Below, piece after piece: positions 56,939 through 64,000 of a stretch of DNA of 64,000 bases. The translations under genes were made by a program, and so were the position numbers. Numbering within the stretch: position 1 is the first letter of the stretch; every line of letters starts with the position of its first letter. The notes beneath the pieces were generated by a model that was not told the DNA's origin, searched no databases, and worked only from the letters and a program-made list of their open reading frames with translations. The stretch spans positions 5,580,001 to 5,644,000 of the forward strand of contig NZ_CP072941.1 of assembly GCF_018069625.1 (NCBI RefSeq), given 5' to 3'. Source of the DNA: Streptomyces yatensis (lineage in GTDB: Bacteria; Actinomycetota; Actinomycetes; Streptomycetales; Streptomycetaceae).

Positions 56939-58099
56939 GGCGACCGTCAGCTCCGTCGTGGCCAGACCGGGCGGCCCCGGCTCCCGCCAGCGACGGAACA
57001 GCGTCGTCCCGGTCTCCTCCGCCAGCCGCACCCCCGCCTCGTCCAGCACGGCCGCCGGATACGGCAGCCACACCTGGAACTGGTGGGTGTGCGGCACCTC
57101 CGGATGCACCCGGGACCACCCCACCCCCTCGGCCGTGAACGCCGTCCGCAGTGCCTGCGCCACCACGCGCGCATGCGCCACGTACGACGGAAGCCTCGGC
57201 AGCTCACGGTCCAGGCCGTCCAGCGCGGCCAGCGCCGCCGGCCACTGCTGGAAGAGCTGGCCGCCGTACCGGTGGCGCCACGCCCTGGCCTCCGCCACCA
57301 GGGTCCCGGGCCCGGCCAGCGCCGCTCCCGAGATGCCGTCGAGCGACTTGTAGAAGGACACATAGACGGAGTCCGCCAGGCCGGCGATCTCCGGCAGCTC
57401 CCGGCCGAAGTGGGCCGTGCACTCCCACAGCCGCGCCCCGTCGAAGTGCACCACCGCGTCCCGCTCCCGGGCCGCCTCCACGACCGCGACCAGCTCGTCC
57501 CACTCGGGCAGCACGAACCCGGCGTCGCGCAGCGGGAGTTCGAGGGCGAGCGTGCCGAACGGCTCGTCGAGGCCGAGCACCTCCTCGGCGGTGGGCGGCC
57601 GCGGCTCGCTGGTGGAATGCACCGCGCGCAGCCCGCTCACCGTCAGATACGCGTCCCGCTCGTGCACCTCCAGATGCGACAGCGGATGCACCGCCACCAC
57701 CGGATTCCCGGTGCGCCCCGCCCAGCAGCGCAGCGCGACCTGCTGCGCCATGGTGCCGGTGGGGAAGAACGCCGCGGCCTCCATGCCGAGCAGCGCGGCG
57801 ACCCGCCGCTCCAGCTCCTCGACGATGCCGTCCCCGTAGATGTCCACCCAGCCGTCCCCGCCGTACGGCGAGGGGTCGGCCGTAAGGGCGGCCGTGAGGG
57901 CGGACAGCCGCTCGGTGATCCGCCGCTCAGCGGGCCCGCGGGTGAGTGTCCGCTCGGAGCCGTGCCAGGCCGCGAGGCGGCGCACTCGCGCGGCCCGCTC
58001 CGTGTCGTCGGCGGCGTCGTCCGCCGCGCCCGCCTCGTCCGCGGCTGCCTCGTCCACACCGGCTGCCGTCTCGTCCGCCTCGCCCGTCCTGTCCTTCAT
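56846..58099 (-). CDS. Threonine aldolase family PLP enzyme (beta-eliminating lyase)
   Basis: Fold type I PLP enzyme of 417 residues, likely splitting beta-hydroxy amino acids such as threonine. The PLP lysine is in SVYVSFYKSLDGISG, and HFDGARLWE and FFPTGTMAQQVA are typical. An Ala/Asp/Glu-rich N-terminal extension (about 1-40) is not part of the core. ATG 58099 is the first good start. Substrate range (low-specificity L-threonine aldolase or a relative) is not certain. Confidence 0.88.
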   Translation of the reverse strand: MKDRTGEADETAAGVDEAAADEAGAADDAADDTERAARVRRLAAWHGSERTLTRGPAERRITERLSALTAALTADPSPYGGDGWVDIYGDGIVEELERRVAALLGMEAAAFFPTGTMAQQVALRCWAGRTGNPVVAVHPLSHLEVHERDAYLTVSGLRAVHSTSEPRPPTAEEVLGLDEPFGTLALELPLRDAGFVLPEWDELVAVVEAARERDAVVHFDGARLWECTAHFGRELPEIAGLADSVYVSFYKSLDGISGAALAGPGTLVAEARAWRHRYGGQLFQQWPAALAALDGLDRELPRLPSYVAHARVVAQALRTAFTAEGVGWSRVHPEVPHTHQFQVWLPYPAAVLDEAGVRLAEETGTTLFRRWREPGPPGLATTELTVASPALDWTADDVTAAAGAFLDRVRELTEGDG

Positions 58100-58246
58100 G
58101 GGCCGATCATGTCGTACGGGTGTCCATCGGACCACAGAGTTGTCCACAGGTCCCGGCCGCGGCCGAACTCCCCCGGAAACACTCGCGTAGCATGGCGGGG
58201 AATCGTCCGGTACCCCCTGAGGACTGGAACGGAAGGCCGCTGTCGC

Positions 58247-59182
58247 GTGAACGCACAACCACTTCCCGAGCCGCAGGACCGCCCGGCCCGGCTCACCGTC
58301 GGGGTCGTGGGCGCGGGCCGCGTCGGCCCGGCCCTCGCCGCCTCGCTGCGGCTGGCCGGACACCGCCCGGTCGCCGCCTCCGGTGTCTCCGACGCCTCCG
58401 TGCGCCGGGCCGCCGCCCTGCTCCCCGAGGTCCCGATCGTCCCGCCCTCCGAGGTGCTGGCGCGGGCCGAGCTGGTGCTGCTCACCGTCCCCGACGACGC
58501 GCTCCCGGAGCTGATCGCGGGCCTGACCGAAACCGGTGCGGTGCGCCCCGGCCAGCTGCTGGTGCACACCTCCGGCCGCTATGGCGTCAGTGTGCTGGAG
58601 CCCGCGCTGCGGGCCGGTGCGCTGCCGCTCGCGCTGCACCCCGTCATGACCTTCACCGGCACCTCGGTGGACGTCCAGCGGCTGGCCGGCTGCTCCTTCG
58701 GCGTCACCGCCCCCGAGGAGCTGCGGCTGGCGGCCGAGGCGCTGGTCATCGAGATGGGCGGGGAGCCCGAGTGGATCGCGGAGGAGTCCCGTCCGCTCTA
58801 TCACGCCGCCCTCGCCATCGGCGCCAACCACCTCACCACGCTGGTCGCCCAGTCCCTGGAGCTGCTGCGCGCCTCCGGGGTCGAGGCCCCCGACCGGATG
58901 CTCGGCCCCCTCCTCGGGGCCGCGCTGGACAACGCGCTGCGCAGCGGCGACGCCGCGCTGACCGGCCCGGTCGCGCGCGGCGACGCGGGCACGGTCGCCG
59001 CCCATGTCGCCGAGCTGCGGCGGCACGCCCCGCACGCCGTCGCCGGCTATCTGGCCATGGCCCGGACGACCGCGGACCGGGCGCTCGCGCACGGCCTGCT
59101 CAAGCCGGAGCTCGCGGAGGACCTGCTGGGCGTGCTCTCGGATGTGACCGACGCACGGGGCCGGGGAGGCAGTGAGTCATGA
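58247..59182 (+). CDS. Rossmann-like DUF2520 oxidoreductase in the pantothenate/NAD operon
   Basis: Protein of 311 residues: an NADP-binding Rossmann domain ([21 protein letters not shown], residues about 18-38 in part) and a C-terminal helical DUF2520 domain with HPVMTFTG and [15 protein letters not shown]. The fold is that of ketopantoate reductase and pyrroline-5-carboxylate reductase. Its stop overlaps panC by 4 bases, so it may supply a pantothenate precursor, but no activity is proven for this family. GTG 58247 follows GGAAGG. Confidence 0.85.
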   Translation: MNAQPLPEPQDRPARLTVGVVGAGRVGPALAASLRLAGHRPVAASGVSDASVRRAAALLPEVPIVPPSEVLARAELVLLTVPDDALPELIAGLTETGAVRPGQLLVHTSGRYGVSVLEPALRAGALPLALHPVMTFTGTSVDVQRLAGCSFGVTAPEELRLAAEALVIEMGGEPEWIAEESRPLYHAALAIGANHLTTLVAQSLELLRASGVEAPDRMLGPLLGAALDNALRSGDAALTGPVARGDAGTVAAHVAELRRHAPHAVAGYLAMARTTADRALAHGLLKPELAEDLLGVLSDVTDARGRGGSES

Positions 59183-60150
59183 GCCCGAAGCTGTGGACCA
59201 AGGCGCTTCCTGGGGAGCCGGATGTGGAGCTGTTCCGCCATCGCTCGGATCTGGACGCGGCGCTCGCCCACTTCGCCGTGCCGGGGCGCACGGCCGTCGT
59301 GATGACCATGGGCGCGCTGCACGACGGACACGCCTCGCTCATCCGCGCCGCCCGTGACCGGGTGGGCGCCAAGGGCCTGGTGACCGTCACCGTCTTCGTC
59401 AATCCGCTGCAGTTCGGCGCGGGCGAGGACCTCGACCGCTATCCGCGCACCCTCGACGCCGACCTCGAGGTCGCGGCCGAGGCGGGCGCGGACATCGTCT
59501 TCGCCCCGTCCGCCGAGGAGATGTATCCGGGCGGCGAGCCGCAGATCCGGATCACCGCCGGCTCCATGGGCGAGCGCTATGAGGGCGCCTCGCGGCCCGG
59601 CCACTTCGACGGGATGCTCACCGTCGTCGCCAAGCTGCTCCATCTCACCCGCCCCGACGCCGCCTTCTTCGGCGAGAAGGACGCCCAGCAGCTGGCGCTG
59701 GTCCGCCGGATGGCGCGCGACCTGGACTTCCCGGTCGAGATCGTCGGCGTCCCCACCGTCCGGGAGGGCGACGGCCTCGCCCTCTCCAGCCGTAACCGCT
59801 ATCTGTCGGCCCAGGAGCGGGACACCGCGCTGGCCCTGTCCCGGGCGCTGTTCGCGGGGCGGGACGCGGGGCTGCTGGCGGCCGGGGAAGGCCCGGCAGG
59901 CGCCGAGGAGCACGAGCTGATACGGGTCGCGTCCCCCGCCGCGGTGCGGTCCGCGGCGCGGGTGGTGCTGGACGAGGCGGCGCGGCTCGAACCGCCGCTC
60001 GTCCTCGACTATCTGGGCCTGGCCGACCCCGCCGACTTCACCGAGGTGTCCGACGGATACACCGGCGAGGCCGTGCTGGCCGTCGCGGCCAAGGTCGGCG
60101 CCACCCGCCTGATAGACAACATCCGCCTGTGGATCGGAGCCGCCCGATGA
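59179..60150 (+). CDS. panC: Pantoate-beta-alanine ligase
   Basis: Pantothenate synthetase of 323 residues joining pantoate and beta-alanine with [16 protein letters not shown] carries the HIGH-like motif; [18 protein letters not shown] and [10 protein letters not shown] (SSRN) are conserved. Overlaps the DUF2520 gene before and nadB after it by 4 bases each. Confidence 0.96.
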   Translation: MSPKLWTKALPGEPDVELFRHRSDLDAALAHFAVPGRTAVVMTMGALHDGHASLIRAARDRVGAKGLVTVTVFVNPLQFGAGEDLDRYPRTLDADLEVAAEAGADIVFAPSAEEMYPGGEPQIRITAGSMGERYEGASRPGHFDGMLTVVAKLLHLTRPDAAFFGEKDAQQLALVRRMARDLDFPVEIVGVPTVREGDGLALSSRNRYLSAQERDTALALSRALFAGRDAGLLAAGEGPAGAEEHELIRVASPAAVRSAARVVLDEAARLEPPLVLDYLGLADPADFTEVSDGYTGEAVLAVAAKVGATRLIDNIRLWIGAAR

Positions 60151-61904
60151 CCCATCCGACCGGGCGGCCCGACGCCGCGTCCCCCGCCACGGCCCTGCGC
60201 GCGCCCGCCCCAGGCTGGGCCACCGAGGCCGATGTCGTGGTCGTCGGCTCCGGGGTCGCCGGGCTGACCGTGGCGCTGCGCTGTGCCGCGGCCGGGGCCA
60301 AGGTCACCGTGGTCACCAAGGCCCGCCTGGACGACGGCTCCACGCGCTGGGCCCAGGGCGGCATAGCCGCCGCCCTCGGCGAGGGCGACACCCCCGAGCA
60401 GCATCTGGACGACACCCTGGTGGCCGGCGCCGGGCTCTGCGACGAGCGGGCGGTACGGACGCTGGTCACCGAGGGACCCGACGCGGTGCGCCGGCTCATC
60501 GCCACCGGCGCCCGCTTCGACGCCGACGACGACACCGGCGAGATCCTGCTGACCCGCGAGGGCGGCCACCACCGCCGCCGGATCGCCCACGCGGGCGGCG
60601 ACGCGACCGGCGCGGAGATCTCCCGGGCCCTGGTCGAGGCGGTGCGCGCGGCCGGTATCGACACCGTGGAGAACGCCCTGGTGCTCGACCTGCTGGGGGA
60701 CGGCTCCGGCCGGACGGCCGGGGTCACCCTGCACGTCATGGGCGAGGGCCAGCGGGACGGCGTGGGCGCGGTGCGGGCGGGCGCGGTCGTCCTCGCCACC
60801 GGCGGCATGGGCCAGATCTTCTCCGCGACCACCAACCCCGCCGTCTCCACCGGCGACGGGGTCGCGCTCGCGCTGCGCGCCGGGGCCGAGGTCAGCGATC
60901 TGGAGTTCGTGCAGTTCCACCCCACGGTGCTGTGGCTGGGCCCGGAGGCGGAGGGCCAGCAGCCGCTGGTCTCGGAGGCGGTGCGCGGCGAGGGCGCCCA
61001 TCTCGTCGACGCCGACGGGGTGCGCTTCATGCAGGGGCAGCACGAGCTGGCCGAGCTGGCGCCCCGTGACATCGTCGCCAAGGGCATCATGCGGCGGATG
61101 CGGGAGCGCGGCGCCGAGCATATGTACCTGGACGCCCGCCACTTCGGGGCCCGGATGTGGGAGCGGCGCTTTCCGACCATCCTGGCCGCCTGCCGCGCGC
61201 ACGGCATCGACCCGGTGACCGAGCCCATCCCGGTCGCCCCGGCCGCGCACTACGCGAGCGGCGGGGTCCGCACCGATCTGCGGGGCCGCACCACCGTCCC
61301 CGGGCTCTACGCCTGCGGGGAGGTCGCCTGCACCGGCGTGCACGGCGCCAACCGGCTGGCCTCCAACTCCCTTCTGGAGGGCCTGGTCTTCGCGGAGCGC
61401 ATCGCGGAGGACATCACCGCCGGAGCCGATGGCCCCGCGCGCCCCGCCGCGCCCCCCGAGCGGCCGTACGCGGGTGTCCCCGGCGAGGCGCCCCTGCTCG
61501 CCTCCGAGGCCCGCTACGAGATCCAGCACATCATGACCCAGGGCGCCGGAGTGCTGCGCTCCGCCGAGAGCCTGGCCCGCGCCGCCGACCGCCTGGAGCG
61601 CGTCCACGACGACGCCGTGGCGCAGCTGCGGCGGGACGGCAAGACGGCCGAGCCCGGGGTCGAGACCTGGGAGGCCACCAACCTCCATCTGGTCGCCCGG
61701 GTCCTGGTCGCCGCCGCGCTCCGCCGGGAGGAGACCCGCGGCTGCCACTGGCGCGAGGACCGCCCCGAGCGGGACGACGCGGCCTGGCGCCGCCACCTCC
61801 TGGTCACCCTCCGCCCGGACGGCGCCCTCGATGTCCGTGCCACCGACTCCGAAGCGTTTCCCCCATCGACCACCCCCCGAACCGAGACGGAGTCCCGCCC
61901 GTGA
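60147..61904 (+). CDS. nadB: L-aspartate oxidase
   Basis: FAD enzyme of 585 residues that makes iminoaspartate for NAD synthesis. FAD-binding [32 protein letters not shown], the active-site QFHPT block and [17 protein letters not shown] are complete. A helical C-terminal domain follows. Translationally coupled to panC and nadC. nadA is not in the window. Confidence 0.96.
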   Translation: MTHPTGRPDAASPATALRAPAPGWATEADVVVVGSGVAGLTVALRCAAAGAKVTVVTKARLDDGSTRWAQGGIAAALGEGDTPEQHLDDTLVAGAGLCDERAVRTLVTEGPDAVRRLIATGARFDADDDTGEILLTREGGHHRRRIAHAGGDATGAEISRALVEAVRAAGIDTVENALVLDLLGDGSGRTAGVTLHVMGEGQRDGVGAVRAGAVVLATGGMGQIFSATTNPAVSTGDGVALALRAGAEVSDLEFVQFHPTVLWLGPEAEGQQPLVSEAVRGEGAHLVDADGVRFMQGQHELAELAPRDIVAKGIMRRMRERGAEHMYLDARHFGARMWERRFPTILAACRAHGIDPVTEPIPVAPAAHYASGGVRTDLRGRTTVPGLYACGEVACTGVHGANRLASNSLLEGLVFAERIAEDITAGADGPARPAAPPERPYAGVPGEAPLLASEARYEIQHIMTQGAGVLRSAESLARAADRLERVHDDAVAQLRRDGKTAEPGVETWEATNLHLVARVLVAAALRREETRGCHWREDRPERDDAAWRRHLLVTLRPDGALDVRATDSEAFPPSTTPRTETESRP

Positions 61905-62935
61905 GCAGCACCTCCGAAGACCGCCAGCCATCCGTGTCCCTGCCGCTGCTGCAGATCGGCCGCCCCGGCGAGGCGGCGGGCTGCGGTGACGCCTGCGGCT
62001 GCGGCGACGACGCCGACGGCTCCGGGCTCGACCCGATGGAGTGCGGTCTGGACCCCGACCTGGCCGAGCTGCTGATCGGTGCCGGACTCGACCCCATCCA
62101 GGTCGAGGACATCGCGCACATGGCCATCGAGGAGGACCTCGACCAGGGCGTGGACGTCACCACCGTGGCCACCGTCCCCGAGGACGCCTTCGCCACCGGG
62201 GACTTCACGGCCCGTGAGGCGGGCACCGTCGCGGGGCTGCGGATCGCCGAGGCGATCCTGTCCGTCGTCTGTACGGACGAGTTCGAGGTCGAGCGGCATG
62301 TCGAGGACGGCGACCGGGTGGCGGCGGGCCAGAAGCTGCTCAGCGTCCGCACCCGCACCCGCGACCTGCTCACCGGTGAGCGCAGCGCGCTCAACCTCCT
62401 GTGCCGGCTCTCCGGTATCGCGACGGCGACCCGTGCGTGGGCCGATGCCCTCGACGGGACGAAGACCAAGGTCCGTGACACCCGTAAGACCACCCCGGGG
62501 CTGCGCGCCCTGGAGAAGTACGCGGTGCGCTGCGGCGGCGGGGTCAACCACCGGATGTCGCTCTCGGACGCCGCGCTGGTCAAGGACAACCACGTGATCG
62601 CGGCGGGCGGCGTCGCGGAGGCGTTCGGCGCCGTGCGGGCCGAGTTCCCCGATGTGCCGATCGAGGTGGAGGTCGACACCCTCGACCAGATCCCGCCGGT
62701 CCTGGAGGCGGGCGCGGACCTCATCCTGCTGGACAACTTCACCCCGGAGCGCACCCGCGAGGCCGTCGAGCTGGTCGCCGGGCGGGCCGCGCTGGAGTCC
62801 TCGGGGCGGCTGACGCTGGCAGGCGCCCGTACGTACGCCGAGACGGGCGTCGACTATCTGGCGGTCGGCGCGCTCACCCACTCCTCCCCGATCCTGGACA
62901 TCGGCCTGGACCTGCGCGAGGCCGAGGGGAAGTAA
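61901..62935 (+). CDS. nadC: Nicotinate-nucleotide pyrophosphorylase with Cys-rich N-terminal extension
   Basis: Enzyme of 344 residues forming nicotinate mononucleotide from quinolinate and PRPP. Core motifs are RDTRKTTPGLRALEKYAVR, GGGVNHRMSLSDAALVKDNH and VEVDTLDQ. The chain is about 55 residues longer than typical NadC because of an N-terminal segment with Cys28, Cys32, Cys34 and Cys48 (GCGDACGCGDD), which could bind metal. GTG 61901 overlaps nadB (GTGA). Confidence 0.95.
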   Translation: MSSTSEDRQPSVSLPLLQIGRPGEAAGCGDACGCGDDADGSGLDPMECGLDPDLAELLIGAGLDPIQVEDIAHMAIEEDLDQGVDVTTVATVPEDAFATGDFTAREAGTVAGLRIAEAILSVVCTDEFEVERHVEDGDRVAAGQKLLSVRTRTRDLLTGERSALNLLCRLSGIATATRAWADALDGTKTKVRDTRKTTPGLRALEKYAVRCGGGVNHRMSLSDAALVKDNHVIAAGGVAEAFGAVRAEFPDVPIEVEVDTLDQIPPVLEAGADLILLDNFTPERTREAVELVAGRAALESSGRLTLAGARTYAETGVDYLAVGALTHSSPILDIGLDLREAEGK

Positions 62936-62938
62936 TCG

Positions 62939-63736
62939 ATGCTGCTGACCATCGACGTCGGAAACACGCACACCGTGTTGGGCCTGTTCGACGGCGAGGA
63001 GATCGTCGAGCACTGGCGGATCTCCACCGACGCCCGCCGCACCGCCGATGAACTCGCCGTCCTGCTGCAGGGTCTGATGGGCATGCACCCGCTGCTCGGC
63101 GAGGAGCTGGGCGACGGCATCGCGGGCATCTCCATCTGCTCCACCGTCCCCTCGGTCCTCCACGAGCTGCGCGAGGTGACCCGCCGCTACTACGGCGATG
63201 TGCCGTCCGTCCTGGTCGAGCCGGGCGTGAAGACCGGCGTGCCGATCCTGATGGACAACCCCAAGGAGGTCGGCGCCGACCGGATCATCAACGCGCTGGC
63301 CGCGGTCGAGCTGTACGAGGGTCCGTGCGTGGTCGTCGACTTCGGCACCGCGACGACCTTCGACGCGGTGAGCGCGCGCGGGGAGTACGTGGGCGGGGTG
63401 ATCGCGCCGGGCATCGAGATCTCGGTCGAGGCGCTGGGCGTACGCGGGGCGCAATTGCGCAAGATCGAGCTGGCCCGCCCGCGCAGCGTGATCGGGAAGA
63501 ACACGGTGGAGGCCATGCAGTCCGGCATCCTCTACGGCTTCGCGGGCCAGGTGGACGGGATCGTCCGCCGAATGGCGCGGGAGCTGGCGCAGGACCCGGA
63601 GGACGTCACCGTGATCGCCACCGGCGGGCTGGCGCCCATGGTGCTAGGAGAATCCTCAGTGATCGATGAGCATGAACCCTGGTTGACCCTGATCGGCCTC
63701 AGACTGGTCTACGAGCGGAACGTCTCGCGCGGCTGA
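62939..63736 (+). CDS. coaX: Type III pantothenate kinase
   Basis: Enzyme of 265 residues catalysing the first step from pantothenate to CoA. ASKHA-fold motifs are TIDVGNTHTVLGLF (phosphate 1), GADRIINALAA and VVDFGTATTFDAV. It starts 3 bases after nadC and ends the operon, which therefore joins synthesis of pantothenate, NAD and the entry to CoA. Confidence 0.96.
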   Translation: MLLTIDVGNTHTVLGLFDGEEIVEHWRISTDARRTADELAVLLQGLMGMHPLLGEELGDGIAGISICSTVPSVLHELREVTRRYYGDVPSVLVEPGVKTGVPILMDNPKEVGADRIINALAAVELYEGPCVVVDFGTATTFDAVSARGEYVGGVIAPGIEISVEALGVRGAQLRKIELARPRSVIGKNTVEAMQSGILYGFAGQVDGIVRRMARELAQDPEDVTVIATGGLAPMVLGESSVIDEHEPWLTLIGLRLVYERNVSRG

Positions 63737-63958
63737 GCACCGGCGATCAGCTCTTCACCTGCGTGCTCGGCCGTATTGACGGCATTCCGAAACGAATTCC
63801 CGCGCTCTGGATTCGCCGGGGGCGCCGATCGCTCTTCGCCATTGGTCACGGAGCGGTCAAGGGAAAGACGGCACTTCGAATTCCGTATTGACAAGCGGAA
63901 GGGCCGTCGACCACGTACACCGGCACCCGGATGCGACGGTCCGCCCCGGGTGCCGGGT

Positions 63959-63992
63959 CCGGACGGGGCCGCCTCGGCGCGGCCCCGTCCGG
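63959..63992 (+). terminator. Terminator at the window end
   Basis: A perfect 14-bp stem (arm CCGGACGGGGCCGC) with a 6-base loop. It lies 222 bp after coaX. The gap before it (63737-63958) has no credible gene but contains two TATTGAC words (63774 and 63886) and GAATTCC copies, possibly promoter parts. Confidence 0.75.
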
Positions 63993-64000
63993 CGCTTCCC

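Noticed and set aside
63709..63894. Minus-strand 61-codon frame after coaX
   Set aside because: It overlaps the coaX end, lacks a ribosome site and has no recognisable motif.

Overview
The window is a stretch of high-GC actinobacterial chromosome, almost certainly Streptomyces or a very close relative. This rests on strong GC bias at third codon positions, frequent GTG starts, 4-base ATGA/GTGA overlaps between operon genes, a TipA regulator with a conserved promoter palindrome, Scr1/DUF397/anti-sigma-type ATPase genes, ECF sigma/anti-sigma pairs, and a gene order (gadB, tipA, ppa, dacB, tilS, hpt, ftsH, folE, folate genes, orphan nuoD, panC-nadB-nadC-coaX) that resembles the chromosome core of Streptomyces. 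No prophage, insertion sequence, tRNA, rRNA or CRISPR array is visible.

Layout. (1) 1-7.8 kb: an envelope-glycan locus. A leftward operon encodes a GT39 glycosyltransferase (cut by the window edge, with a repetitive Lys/Ala/Thr tail), a processive GT2 synthase and a GtrA membrane protein. Diverging from it are a membrane-anchored subtilase that has lost all three catalytic residues and a GH6 glucanase. After a terminator and an unusual palindrome come an orphan receiver domain and a GH5 endoglucanase. (2) 7.9-11 kb: an LspA-type signal peptidase II converging on two tandem ECF sigma/anti-sigma modules. (3) 11-14.3 kb: an MreB-like actin homologue and a family A DNA polymerase without a 5' nuclease domain. 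(4) 14.4-17.8 kb: a DUF397 / site-2 protease / RsbW-like ATPase / Scr1-type regulator island whose two promoter regions share a TGCACGTGCA palindrome. (5) 17.8-24.1 kb: aldehyde dehydrogenase, DinB-like protein, a PadR regulator with a daunorubicin-type ABC exporter and two matching operators, and an unrecognised two-domain protein behind a 33-bp duplication. (6) 24.2-30.1 kb: glutamate decarboxylase, a LysE exporter, tipA, DedA and ThrE. (7) 30.4-44 kb: housekeeping block of ppa, dacB, a zincin, tilS, hpt, ftsH, folE, and a leftward folP/folB/folK operon, then an MprF-like lysyltransferase. (8) 44-49 kb: an esterase and an OpuC-type compatible-solute ABC transporter split into divergent units. 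(9) 49-58 kb: a coiled-coil membrane protein, an orphan nuoD beside a MidA/NDUFAF7-type methyltransferase, a two-component system, two ArsR-type regulators and an aldolase. (10) 58.2-63.7 kb: a tightly overlapped DUF2520-panC-nadB-nadC-coaX operon joining NAD and CoA synthesis.

How the parts work together. The most unusual region is the first. Polymer-making glycosyltransferases, two beta-glucan hydrolases, a pseudo-subtilase and an orphan receiver suggest a surface polysaccharide made and trimmed by neighbouring genes. The nuoD/MidA pair suggests arginine methylation during complex I assembly, as known in mitochondria. Many intergenic gaps hold short tandem repeats (units of 7, 14, 16, 18 and 33 bp) with no assigned function.
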